Origin: Bacteroidales bacterium
GTDB taxonomy: Bacteria; Bacteroidota; Bacteroidia; Bacteroidales; P3
DNA: 64,000 bases
Assembly (NCBI GenBank): GCA_017479705.1
Contig: JAFVCA010000048.1
Coordinates: 1-64,000, forward strand
Direction of reading: 5' to 3'
The notes under the pieces were generated by a model. That model searched no databases and was not told the origin of the DNA. It worked only from the letters and a program-made list of their open reading frames with translations. Shown here piece after piece: positions 1 to 7,824 of this stretch (positions are counted from its first letter, which is position 1; every line of letters begins with the position of its first letter). A program made the translations under genes and the position numbers.

Positions 1-1
1 G

Positions 2-85
2 AATCTCAACAACCACAGCGGGATGTCAAAGGAGAACCGCAAGCGGTTCATCAGTGGGTTTTTCTTGGCATTGGGTGAAATCTAA
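2..85 (+). CDS. C-terminal tail of an unidentified protein (cut by window edge)
   Basis: The window opens inside a reading frame whose last 27 residues include NHSGMSKENRKRF and end in FFLALGEI before a TAA. A hairpin terminator follows 15 bases later, which supports a genuine gene end. The basic stretch followed by a short hydrophobic tail would suit a transposase or other DNA-binding protein, but too little is visible to name a family. Only the tail is seen, so no function is proposed. Confidence 0.4.
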   Translation, partial: NLNNHSGMSKENRKRFISGFFLALGEI

Positions 86-96
86 CATGTCATTAA

Positions 97-212
97 AAGA
101 AAACGGCCGCCCATTTACAAGCAGCCGTTTCTCGCATGACTTGTCGTCATTCACCGCAGCCCTATTCCTCACGGGGTTGCTCCCCAGCAGAGCCCCGCTA
201 TGCTTCAGACTG
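97..212 (-). ncRNA. Candidate small structured RNA
   Basis: A minus-strand TATCTTTG box at 218-225 is followed by about 115 bases of G/C-rich sequence ending in the terminator at 101-130. Within it, ATGAC-GACAA-GTCAT forms a 5-bp hairpin, and a GGGG/CCCC pair encloses GCT/AGC. No plausible protein is encoded. It matches no RNA family I can name with confidence; RNase P, SRP, 6S and cobalamin riboswitch signatures were looked for and not seen. Promoter, compact fold and terminator together make a small RNA plausible but unproven. Confidence 0.35.
101..130. terminator. Bidirectional intrinsic terminator
   Basis: Arms AAACGGC (101-107) and GCCGTTT (124-130) form a perfect 7-bp stem. On the minus strand the stem is followed by a T-rich run (TTTTCTTTT), the classic form. 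It lies between the rightward CDS tail and leftward transcription from 218 or from the 424-1482 gene, so it could serve both sides. Confidence 0.6.
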
Positions 213-217
213 CGCGG

Positions 218-225
218 CAAAGATA
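218..225 (-). promoter_or_regulatory. Bacteroidetes -7 box
   Basis: The minus strand reads TATCTTTG followed by CC, a match to TAnnTTTG. No well-spaced TTTG -33 box was found upstream; instead the region holds the 20-bp direct repeats at 246-305. It points toward the candidate RNA at 97-212. Confidence 0.4.
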
Positions 226-245
226 CAAAACTTTTTTCATTCGGC

Positions 246-305
246 CATCCTGCAATTTGACCTATTGAGACAAAGTACAAAAAATCATCCTGCAATTTGA
301 CCTAT
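246..305. repeat. Pair of 20-bp direct repeats, period 40
   Basis: The 20-mer CATCCTGCAATTTGACCTAT occurs at 246-265 and again, identical, at 286-305. The copies are exactly 40 bp apart and lie just upstream (minus strand) of the -7 box at 218-225. This could be a regulator binding pair or a mobile-element end. Confidence 0.75.
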
Positions 306-423
306 ACGCCACAAAATTGCACACAAAACTTACTTTAATCTATTGTATTTTACATTATTAGGCGTACCATCCTCTGTTTGCACGATTTCGTTTACAATGT
401 TCGTTTTTGGAAACAACCACACT

Positions 424-1482
424 CTACTTTGCTGCACAATCCTTAATCAGTTTCCGACCGACTTCCGTCAGCACATACTTCTGCTTTGACGAATTCGGCT
501 TGTCTGGAATTGTGGGAGTGGCAAGATTGGTGTCTAAAAGTATATTCAAGCACGTCTGTCTAAATCTGGTACGGTTAGATTGGTTCAATATGTTCATCAA
601 GTCACTTATAGGCATCTCTTCTTGAAGTGCCCAAAATGCCTTTACGATAAGTCCAAAATCTGCCCCTTTGACTTGGGACACAACTTGGGACACAACTTGG
701 GACAACTTCTGTTCAAGTTGCTCATTATTATTGAGTTCAACTTGGGACAAGTCTTCCTCAACAAAGTCTGGATGGCAGGGGATGTCTATCAAGAAATAAG
801 CGCGGTTTTCATCAGTCTCGATTGTGGCTGATGCAGAGCCGTTATCCTTCAGTTTCCTCTGTATGGTAGGTATGCCTGTGGCTCGACCTTCCGTCAATTC
901 CAGTTCTTTCAGGAATTCACCCAATCGGCGGTTACGGTATTTCCGGCAACGGAGCGTTTGTGCCTTTCTCACCACATCCAACGGAATGGAGTGGTCGGGA
1001 CCTCCGTGATTCAAGATGGAGATTCGGTTGGGCTCGACTGTAATCTCAACGGGTTCTCGCTCGTTATAATTTCTATGGTACAAGGCATTCACTACAGCTT
1101 CCTCCAATGCTTGATACGGATAGTTGAAATACCGTATTGAATGTTCGTCGTCGGCCTGTTTCTTGATTTGCTCCTTTATCACATTCGTCCGCAGGTATGA
1201 CATAGCATCTCTTATCATCATCGGCACGGAGCCTTTGATGGTCGGCAGCTCAATGATATTGCCAGGGTTGTTCTCCCGGCCTTCGGGGAATATCACAATA
1301 TCCACTTGGGTGGTTTTGAAGAATCTTTCGGGATGTTCACAGAACATCATAGCCGCCACGTTCTTGATGCACCTTTTCTCCGTAGGGCCTTCCAAAAGGT
1401 CCATCTGTTCCAAAACACCTTCAAGGTCATTCACCAAGTCCTCGTTCTGTAGTTTGCTGCCCACCTGTGAAGTTGCCGACAT
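424..1482 (-). CDS. ATP-binding (HATPase_c_4) protein lacking its AlbA_2 domain
   Basis: This 352-residue protein belongs to the Bacteroidetes group of putative transcriptional regulators with a GHKL-like ATP-binding domain. The core is recognisable from NVAAMMFCEHPERFF, through NYPYQALEEAVVNALYHRNY (the ATP-binding N box) and ILNHGGP, to RNRRLGEFLKELELTEGRAT. A winged-helix-like tail follows (about 260-352) after a repetitive SQVVSQVVSQV linker. Family members usually begin with an AlbA_2 (Schlafen-type) domain of roughly 130 residues; here the protein starts just before the core, so the gene is 5'-truncated or has been restarted. TGGAAACGAC sites overlap its upstream region. It sits downstream of a second, full-length AlbA_2 protein. 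Confidence 0.75.
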   Translation of the reverse strand: MSATSQVGSKLQNEDLVNDLEGVLEQMDLLEGPTEKRCIKNVAAMMFCEHPERFFKTTQVDIVIFPEGRENNPGNIIELPTIKGSVPMMIRDAMSYLRTNVIKEQIKKQADDEHSIRYFNYPYQALEEAVVNALYHRNYNEREPVEITVEPNRISILNHGGPDHSIPLDVVRKAQTLRCRKYRNRRLGEFLKELELTEGRATGIPTIQRKLKDNGSASATIETDENRAYFLIDIPCHPDFVEEDLSQVELNNNEQLEQKLSQVVSQVVSQVKGADFGLIVKAFWALQEEMPISDLMNILNQSNRTRFRQTCLNILLDTNLATPTIPDKPNSSKQKYVLTEVGRKLIKDCAAK

Positions 1483-1489
1483 TTGATTT

Positions 1490-1623
1490 TGGAAACGACC
1501 TTGGAAATGACTTTTTGAGCACTATGAACAAAAGTGTTTTGTTTTTCAATCTTTTATCTTATATTCATTTGTCGTTTCCACTAATAAAATGGAAACGACA
1601 TTGCAAGCAAAAGTGGAAACGAC
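1490..1623. promoter_or_regulatory. Cluster of TGGAAACGAC sites, probable operator
   Basis: TGGAAACGAC occurs at 1490-1499, 1590-1599 and 1614-1623, with its reverse complement at 1571-1580. The 1571-1580 and 1590-1599 copies form a perfect palindrome with a 9-nt spacer. TGGAAATGAC at 1502-1511 is a one-mismatch copy, and a partial match (TGGAAACGAG) lies at 1721. The sites fill the gap between the two AlbA_2-family genes and overlap the 5' end of the downstream one, which suggests local (auto)regulation, although transcript attenuation is also possible. Confidence 0.55.
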
Positions 1624-3353
1624 TATTTAGACAAGAAGTCACTCCTTCCATAGTATATATTGTTATTACCCTTTTTCTCAACAATCATTATTTCTTTTCC
1701 CAACATACTTCTGAATAATTTGGAAACGAGTGCAGCATCCTTATCTTGTAATTTTAGCAGGGCACGGGCTTCTGGATTGTTGATTTTGCCAATCTCGTCT
1801 ATATACCGTAGTATTGCTTCTTTCTGGCGAGCCTTCTCTTGTTTCTTCTGCATCACATAATCCACCTTATCCACAGTGCTTTTTCTCTTTGTAATATGGA
1901 GAATATATGACAGTCCAGAGGTCTTCCCCGTTGGTTCAATGAACTCCAAATCTTGTAGGTTGTCCAGAATGGTATGCAAGCGGTAGGAACTGATGTTTGG
2001 TGATTCCATCAATTCGGATAGCTTTACCTTACCCCGTCTCGCTATCTCTGACAATACAAACAGCTGGTCAAGTTTTAGAGACTTCCCGGTTTGATTCTCG
2101 TAAAGAAGCGACAACTCAATCAGTTTTTCGGATGAGACCTCTGCTTTTATACGGAAAACAACCGAAGTGTCGGTCTCTTCCGGTTCCGGCAGCGGTTTTC
2201 CCTTCTTCAGCAAATCCGTGAAAATCTTGTCAAAGCCACTACCGGCTTTTTCGGCCAAACCAACCTCTCGTAAGATATCCATCACATTGGGATTTCGAGG
2301 ATTGGTCTTTCGTAGATAGTTCTCGACCGTCACCCCTTCCGGAAACTGGCCAGGACTCTCAAATTCAAGATAGCCACCGTCATCGTATTTCCGAATCTCA
2401 ATAATTTGCTGACGGCTTATATCCCGATGTGCCAAGGCATTGATAAGTAACTCTCGAATCACAATCTCTGAATAGTCCTCCACATATTCACGGAACAGAC
2501 CGAAGATATACTCTCTTTGCCTGATTTCTGCTTTCAACTGGGTAAAACAATCCCTTGCAACCTCTATGATGTTCCCCTTATATTCGTATGGCTTATAGGT
2601 TCCATCAGCGAAGTAGTGGATATACTTCACCTCATAGTAGGGCAACTCTCGGAGTGCTTTGTTATTACCGACAAAGAGAATACCCGTAGTAGTAGGTTTT
2701 ATTCTTCCATCCTCTTCTTTGACCATTCCAAACGAATCGAGCAGGTCGGCATCGGTCTTGTCCAAATATGGACTTTCGTTGTTTATGGTCTCAATCATCC
2801 TTCGTAATGTCTGCAAACGACCTTCGTCCATCCATTCCCCTGAAACATCCCAACTCTTCTGGTCATAGACAATAAGGCCTTTCTCGGACTGAATAGTGGC
2901 TATCTCATGAGGCTCAATAGGGCGATTGCCATCATTGTTTCTGATGAGGTATTCTCCTTTGGACGTCCTGTGCATCTGTGTCGAGAAAGGTATCTCTAAC
3001 ACCAGAAGGTCACTCCCATTGACACGTATCCGATGAGGGATGAGCGTGATGGTGGGAGTGGTCCTGTCTTGTATCTGTTTTATCAGTTCGAAAATCTTCT
3101 TGTCGTCATACACAAAGGTCTCATTCACATCTTTCGTCTCATCGACTATGCCCACAAAAAGGAATCCACCTTTCAGGTTGGCAAATGCCACCACGTCACG
3201 AGCCATCTCGTCGTATTTGGGAGCAGAGTTCCTCAACGACTTGCCAAACACCTTCTTGTCTTCCAACTGCTCTTTGAAATCCACAATATCACACTCTCCT
3301 CTTTCCAGAAGACTGTAAAACCATTGGACGCTTATTTTGGTATATTTCTTCAT
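1623..3353 (-). CDS. AlbA_2 domain / HATPase_c_4 putative regulator
   Basis: A 576-residue protein with an N-terminal AlbA_2 (Schlafen-like) domain at about 20-150 (CDIVDFKEQ, then VVAFANLKGGFLFVGI). A central ATP-binding domain spans about 200-400, with YSEIVIRELLINALAHRD as the N box and RNPNVMDILREVGLAEKAGS later. A winged-helix tail (about 420-500) ends in a lysine- and glutamine-rich coiled segment. The family is widespread in bacterial defence islands and beside type I restriction genes; its role is unsettled, with transcriptional control or abortive defence proposed. The ATG lies one base after the stop of an AlbA_2 stub at 3355-3516. Length and domain order look complete. Confidence 0.8.
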   Translation of the reverse strand: MKKYTKISVQWFYSLLERGECDIVDFKEQLEDKKVFGKSLRNSAPKYDEMARDVVAFANLKGGFLFVGIVDETKDVNETFVYDDKKIFELIKQIQDRTTPTITLIPHRIRVNGSDLLVLEIPFSTQMHRTSKGEYLIRNNDGNRPIEPHEIATIQSEKGLIVYDQKSWDVSGEWMDEGRLQTLRRMIETINNESPYLDKTDADLLDSFGMVKEEDGRIKPTTTGILFVGNNKALRELPYYEVKYIHYFADGTYKPYEYKGNIIEVARDCFTQLKAEIRQREYIFGLFREYVEDYSEIVIRELLINALAHRDISRQQIIEIRKYDDGGYLEFESPGQFPEGVTVENYLRKTNPRNPNVMDILREVGLAEKAGSGFDKIFTDLLKKGKPLPEPEETDTSVVFRIKAEVSSEKLIELSLLYENQTGKSLKLDQLFVLSEIARRGKVKLSELMESPNISSYRLHTILDNLQDLEFIEPTGKTSGLSYILHITKRKSTVDKVDYVMQKKQEKARQKEAILRYIDEIGKINNPEARALLKLQDKDAALVSKLFRSMLGKEIMIVEKKGNNNIYYGRSDFLSK

Positions 3354-3354
3354 A

Positions 3355-3516
3355 TCACATTAATCTTTTTGTTGCAAAAATCACTCCACCGACAGTGTTG
3401 GCAAATGCAGAGTATGTTTCCCATACAGATTTCGGAACCTCGGATTTTGCTCGTTTGCATTCCAAAGTCACACACTCACCATTCATCAGCATTTCTTTTA
3501 TTTTATCCTCATTCAT
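3355..3516 (-). pseudogene. 53-residue N-terminal stub of another AlbA_2 protein
   Basis: The frame begins MNEDKIKEMLMNGECVTLEC and runs through SAFANTVGGVI, the first half of an AlbA_2 domain, then ends abruptly in FATKRLM and a TGA. In intact relatives GGVI is followed by a further strand (LLG-type) and a long protein. Here the stop comes one base before the ATG of the 576-residue gene, so the two are tightly apposed. It could be a deletion remnant or a short leader peptide for the next gene. The stub sequence is seen directly; its origin is inferred. Confidence 0.6.
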
Positions 3517-3598
3517 ATTTACTTGGCTTCATATATATGATAACGTTCGATTTCCGTTAGCCTTGTTTAATAAGTGCGTCTTTTCTATATCTTTGAGT

Positions 3599-5944
3599 TT
3601 AACTTAGGTAGAGGTTACGCTGGAAGTCGTAGAACGTACTCTTCGCCATATCTAACCCGCCAAGGGCTGTTATGCCATCCTGAACTGAGCCGTACTTCAT
3701 ATTCAGTAGCTCAGGTAGCTTGCTCGTTCCAAGTTCTTCAATACCCTCTTGGATGTAAAGCATAATAATGTATTTGACGAAATCCTGTTGCTTTGTGGAT
3801 AGGCATTCAACATACGGGTTAGTACGTTGCACACGCTCACTTCTTTGGATTGGCTCGACATTGAATGATATATACTCCAAAACGTCTAACAGGTCTGAAT
3901 CGTCAGCATCAATAAGGGTTCGGATGCGGTTGAGAGTTTCCTTGTCATAACCAGCATCACTCATCTTTTCCAACAGTTCCTCTCGTGTCTTAGGTGAAGA
4001 CCACTTCTCTTTCAGGTCTTCAGAAGAGGTATAGAACTCTGGCATTTGGTCAAACATCGTTGCTAAAAAGTCTTCTGCGCTTACTGGTTTCCCATCAGCA
4101 CCCCAGAACATATCAGACTTGATAAACTTAATCTTTCTTGCTCTACCACCAGAAAGACGGATTTCAAGTTTCGCAGGCTTCTCACAAACACAGGGGTCTT
4201 GCCCACATACGGGGCATAAACGAGGAGGTTTAGGGGGTTGTGGGGGTCTTGGTTTCCCATTACCATCGTCATCACCACCTTCATCACCACACGTACAAGG
4301 GTTGTTGCCACACTCAGGACAAACGGGTTCGCCATCCCAAGTGGGGTCTTGGAAGTTCTCGTAAGCTTTTACAAAGTCATAGATGGTGAAGTAATACTTG
4401 CCATCGTAAAGCCTCGTTCCCCTGCCTATGATTTGCTTGAACTCAATCATACTTTTAATGGGTCGGAGCAAGACGATGTTTCGCACGTTCAAGGCATCCA
4501 CGCCCGTTGATAGTTTCTGCGAAGTGGTCAGGATAGTTGGTATGGTCTTTTCGTTATCCTGAAATTCTCTCAGGTATTGCTCGCCCTGCTCTCCGTCGTT
4601 GGCTGTGACACGCACGGCATATTCTGGATTGCCCTTGTGGTAGCGGTTTATCATATCACGGATTTGCCCTGCGTGATTCTGCGTTGAGCAAAACACGATG
4701 GTCTTTTCATCGGGTATGATGTGCTGCATAAACTCTTTCACACGTGCTTCATCACGCTGCTTGATATAAATATTGCCAGCATAGAAGTCGTTTTCGGTAT
4801 ATACCCTGGTTTCGTCCACCTCGCCTGACACAACCTCGTCTTCGGGGCTGTATATGTAATCGTCAATGGTGCCCTGCATCTTGCAATGCCTGAACGGGGT
4901 CAAAAAACCATCAGCAATGCCCTGTTTCAACGAGTATTGGTAAACAGGTTCACCGAAGTATTTGTATGTGTCTGCGTTGATTTCTCGCCTCGGTGTTGCG
5001 GTCAGGCCGATTTGTACAGCGGGACTGAAATATTCAAGGATTGCCCGCCAATTGCTTTCGTCTTTTGCACCACCACGATGGCACTCGTCGATGATAACGA
5101 GGTCGAAGAAGTCCTTGGGGTAGTCGCCAAACACAAACTTGCCATCCTCGCCTGTCATAAAGGTTTGGAAGATGGTGAAGAACACAGAGCCGTTGGTAGG
5201 CACTTTGCCGCTCTTCCTGATGCTGTCGGGCTTGATGCGCACAAGAGCATCGGGGGCGAAGCCAAAGAACCCATTGAAGGCTTGGTTGGCCAAAACGTTG
5301 CGATCAGCCAAAAACAGGATTCGGGGGCGATTGCCTGTCTTCTTCACGTTCCACTTGGTTTGGAAGAGTTTCCAAGCGATTTGGAAGGCTATATAGGTCT
5401 TACCCGTTCCCGTTGCAAGTGTCAGCAAGATTCGGTCTTTGCCCGCTGCAATGGCCGCAAGGGTCTTGTTGATGGCTATTTCCTGATAGTATCGTGGATT
5501 CTTCGTGCCGTTGTTGAACAAGGGCTGCTCGTTGAACTTGTCCCGCCATTCGTCAGCATCGCCGAAAGTCCAAGTCCAGAGCTGTTCAGGCGTTGGATAG
5601 GCAGGAATTTCCTGCTCATCGCCAGTTTCCATATCCATCGCATATATTTTATCGCCGTTGGTGGCATAGGCAAAGCGAACATTGAGCATCTTGGCATATT
5701 GCTTAGCTTGGGCAACGCCATCGCTTACATCCTTTTCATCGCTCTTTGCCTCGACCACAGCCAATTTCACGCCCTTGTAACTCAGGATGTAGTCGGCCTT
5801 CAGGGGCTTCGGCGCAACACTTTTGCTCACCCTGCCATTGGTGATGGCATATTCCACGATGATGTGGCTCTGCTCAGCCACGTTCCACCCCGCCTTCTTC
5901 AATGCGGGGTCAATCTTTTCCAACCTTGTCTGACTTTCATTCAT
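3599..5944 (-). CDS. hsdR: Type I restriction enzyme R subunit (EcoEI/EcoAI type)
   Basis: A 781-residue motor-nuclease subunit that cleaves unmodified DNA after ATP-driven translocation. The HSDR_N nuclease domain is at about 1-120, with D51 and VVEAKSD giving the E65-x-K67 pair. Helicase motif I LATGTGKTY is at 176-184, motif II is DECHRGG, and later motifs include GLTATPRRE and QIIGRGTRLYDG. The EcoEI_R_C domain occupies the end. Between motor and tail lie two CxxCxxxxCxC clusters separated by an acidic then proline-rich linker, resembling paired zinc ribbons. It is 13 nt downstream of the DUF1016 gene. With hsdS truncated and no hsdM here, modification must come from elsewhere or the system is dead. 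Confidence 0.92.
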   Translation of the reverse strand: MNESQTRLEKIDPALKKAGWNVAEQSHIIVEYAITNGRVSKSVAPKPLKADYILSYKGVKLAVVEAKSDEKDVSDGVAQAKQYAKMLNVRFAYATNGDKIYAMDMETGDEQEIPAYPTPEQLWTWTFGDADEWRDKFNEQPLFNNGTKNPRYYQEIAINKTLAAIAAGKDRILLTLATGTGKTYIAFQIAWKLFQTKWNVKKTGNRPRILFLADRNVLANQAFNGFFGFAPDALVRIKPDSIRKSGKVPTNGSVFFTIFQTFMTGEDGKFVFGDYPKDFFDLVIIDECHRGGAKDESNWRAILEYFSPAVQIGLTATPRREINADTYKYFGEPVYQYSLKQGIADGFLTPFRHCKMQGTIDDYIYSPEDEVVSGEVDETRVYTENDFYAGNIYIKQRDEARVKEFMQHIIPDEKTIVFCSTQNHAGQIRDMINRYHKGNPEYAVRVTANDGEQGEQYLREFQDNEKTIPTILTTSQKLSTGVDALNVRNIVLLRPIKSMIEFKQIIGRGTRLYDGKYYFTIYDFVKAYENFQDPTWDGEPVCPECGNNPCTCGDEGGDDDGNGKPRPPQPPKPPRLCPVCGQDPCVCEKPAKLEIRLSGGRARKIKFIKSDMFWGADGKPVSAEDFLATMFDQMPEFYTSSEDLKEKWSSPKTREELLEKMSDAGYDKETLNRIRTLIDADDSDLLDVLEYISFNVEPIQRSERVQRTNPYVECLSTKQQDFVKYIIMLYIQEGIEELGTSKLPELLNMKYGSVQDGITALGGLDMAKSTFYDFQRNLYLS

Positions 5945-5957
5945 AACGACAGTTTTA

Positions 5958-7118
5958 TTACCAAGTCCTCTTTTTCAACCATTCGAGCAGCTCTTCCTTA
6001 TGGGGGAGGTGAAGCATGTAGGTTGAGACAAACACATTTTCATCCATGCCAGGTGCAGCATATTCCACCGTTTCCTTTCCGGCTTCGGTACAAAGCAAAA
6101 TACCCACAGGCGGATTGTCGCCTTCGTGCATCATATTTGCCTTGTAATAGTTCACATACATATTCAACTGGGCCAAATCGGCATAGTTCAATCTCTTCGA
6201 TTTCAACTCGATGATTACACCGCAATGCAAAACCCTGTTGTAGAACAGCAAATCGTAGAAATAATACTCATTGTCGATGAGGATTCTCTTCTGCCTTCCC
6301 TCGAAACAGAAGCCGTAACCCAATTCCAAGAGAAATTCCTGAAGATGGTCCATAATGGCGCTTTCCAAATCCGACTCTTCCACCACATCTTTGGCCTGAA
6401 GTCCAAGAAATTCGAAAGAATAGGGCGACTTGACAACATCCTTGATGCTGACCGTTTCGGAATTTTGGTTGGCCAACGCGATGGCGGCATCCTTGTTGCG
6501 GCTCAAGCCCGTGCGAAGATACAGGTTGCTGTCGATTTGCCGTTTCAGTTCGCGACTGCTCCATGCTCCGTTGATGCACTCGATTTCGTAGAAAGCCCGC
6601 TCCAAGGGGTCTTTCATTTGGAGCAATTGGACAAGATGACTATATGACAAACGGTTGAAAATCTTTTCAGGAGGCACTTGCAACTCACAAGGCAAAGATT
6701 CTGCAACCAGCGGTTGCAGAATTTGTCCATGGGATTGGGCAACCGTTGGTTGCCCAATTGCAATACCTTCATCCTCTGCACTTTGTAATTGGGCAAGCGG
6801 TGCTTGCCCAATTGGGAGGTTGGACAAAAGGAAGTTTTTCACCTCGCCAAAAAGTTCAGGAAAGGAGAGGTAGAATTGGCGGTAAAGTTTCAAATTTCTG
6901 TAAGAGAATCCTTCGCCCTGTAGCCTTTCTGCCAAGGTTTCGAGGATTTTCGCTCCGTAAGTGGCGCGGTCTTCGCCGTGTTGCTCGTAATGGAAGATGC
7001 GGTGGCCAATGAGCCAGTTGCGAGCCGTAACGTGTTGGTTGATGGCCCGTGCCGCATTTTCCTGAAGGCTGCGGCTTACGCTTTGTATGTCGTTTACTAA
7101 ACCATTGATATTACTCAT
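5958..7118 (-). CDS. DUF1016/YhcG family nuclease
   Basis: 386 residues. The N-terminal domain (DUF1016_N, SARAINQHVTARNWLIGHRI-like start; RATYGAKILETLAERL) is followed by a C-terminal PD-(D/E)XK nuclease: EGRQKRILIDNEYYFYDLLF, then VIIELKSKRLNYADLAQLNM supplies the E-x-K pair. YhcG proteins are common passengers in type I restriction loci and are thought to have a nuclease-related role. Between the domains (about 95-150) is an unusual insertion rich in IGQ, LAQ and VAQ, encoded by three perfect palindromes. The gene sits 6 nt after hsdS and 13 nt before hsdR. Confidence 0.85.
   Translation of the reverse strand: MSNINGLVNDIQSVSRSLQENAARAINQHVTARNWLIGHRIFHYEQHGEDRATYGAKILETLAERLQGEGFSYRNLKLYRQFYLSFPELFGEVKNFLLSNLPIGQAPLAQLQSAEDEGIAIGQPTVAQSHGQILQPLVAESLPCELQVPPEKIFNRLSYSHLVQLLQMKDPLERAFYEIECINGAWSSRELKRQIDSNLYLRTGLSRNKDAAIALANQNSETVSIKDVVKSPYSFEFLGLQAKDVVEESDLESAIMDHLQEFLLELGYGFCFEGRQKRILIDNEYYFYDLLFYNRVLHCGVIIELKSKRLNYADLAQLNMYVNYYKANMMHEGDNPPVGILLCTEAGKETVEYAAPGMDENVFVSTYMLHLPHKEELLEWLKKRTW
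6700..6813. repeat. Three perfect palindromes inside the DUF1016 gene
   Basis: TCTGCAACC-AGC-GGTTGCAGA spans 6700-6720. Arms ATTGGGCAACC/GGTTGCCCAAT lie at 6734-6758 and arms AATTGGGCAAGC/GCTTGCCCAATT at 6787-6813. Each has a 3-nt loop and stems of 9, 11 and 12 bp. The last two share a TTGGGCAA core. All stay in frame and encode the variable linker between the two protein domains, so they look like in-frame palindromic insertions. Confidence 0.85.
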
Positions 7119-7124
7119 AGTCGT

Positions 7125-7559
7125 TTATATTTCTCCGTCAAACGCCTTTTTCAACAAGGCTTGTTTCAAGTCATCGCACAGGGCAATGGTCTTTTCATAA
7201 TTCGCTTGGAGTGTCTTGCATTTCTCGTTCAAGGTATCAAGGCGGGCAAGAATAGAATCTTGTTCTTCGCTTGATGGTAAATAAAAATGTAAATCCTCCA
7301 CAATAGTACTATTGATGTTAAGCATTGTTGCACCTGATGCATTTGCAAGTAATTGATTACAAATGCAAGAAGATGAAAATAGTTTAATTACAAATCGTGA
7401 GTTTTGATTTTTAATAAACCTGACAAATAAACTTCCCGTGCCGCACAAATATCCATTTTCCTTTTCTGTCACTAAAGCGCATCTTCCTATTTCACCTCTT
7501 CTTGCAAATACAATGTCGCCTGTTTTTAACAAATAGTTACTTAAGGTAACCTCTAAAAA
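7125..7559 (-). pseudogene. hsdS: C-terminal half of type I specificity subunit
   Basis: The frame carries the end of an HsdS target-recognition domain (LKTGDIVFARRGEIGRCAL, then GATMLNINSTIVEDLHFYLP) and the terminal conserved helix (SEEQDSILARLDTLNEKCKT to QALLKKAFDGEI). Intact S subunits are about 400 residues with two such halves. A TTG at 7530-7532 can open the frame, but homologous residues (EVTLSNY) continue upstream to about 7559, where an in-frame TAA stops the reading. The 5' half and any hsdM are replaced by unrelated DNA. It could be a leftover or a silent recombination cassette. Confidence 0.8.
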
Positions 7560-7625
7560 TTAAATATCAATTATTCAACAATATAAAGAATAATTCTGCG
7601 TTATATGGTATAAAGAACATCACCT

Positions 7626-7802
7626 ATGAGTAAGTACAAGTCCACAGGTAAACAGACCCTCTTTGACGCCGAGAATGCGGCACAGAAACTCTCCGAGATA
7701 GGCAACCCGCTGGAGAAGCTCGACAGCGTGATAGACTTCGGGATGTGCCGCGGAATACGAACAGGGCAAGTACCACTCCTACTCCAGCATCGAGGAGCTT
7801 GA
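7626..7802 (+). pseudogene. 5' stub of a transposase fused out of frame to antitoxin DNA
   Basis: The frame opens MSKYKSTGKQTLFDAENAAQ and continues KLSEIGNPLEKLDSVIDFGM, a start typical of IS5-group transposases in Bacteroidetes. After about 40 residues it runs out of transposase homology into CRGIRTGQVPLLLQHRGA and a stop, because the DNA beyond about 7745 is the 3' part of an antitoxin gene in another frame. This is a recombination scar, not an active element. No terminal repeats were found. Confidence 0.6.
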
Positions 7803-7824
7803 CAAATACATCCGTAGCCTATGA
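7747..7824 (+). pseudogene. 3' remnant of type II antitoxin gene
   Basis: The frame AEYEQGKYHSYSSIEELDKY ending IRSL and a TGA overlaps the toxin start by four bases (ATGA at 7821-7824), the usual layout for a translationally coupled antitoxin. Everything upstream is transposase-derived, so only about 25 residues of antitoxin C-terminus remain. That region normally wraps around the toxin, but the DNA-binding half is absent. No in-frame start codon of its own was seen. Confidence 0.6.

Noticed and set aside
26..295. 89-codon minus-strand frame over the candidate RNA
   Set aside because: It starts upstream of the predicted transcript start and runs through the direct repeats and the terminator hairpin, so coding is unlikely.
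246..305. CRISPR-like pair of 20-bp repeats
   Set aside because: Only two repeats with one 20-bp gap and no cas genes nearby, so not a CRISPR array.
4886..6214. 442-codon open frame on the plus strand opposite hsdR
   Set aside because: hsdR motor motifs are clear on the other strand; this frame also crosses into the DUF1016 gene without any domain.
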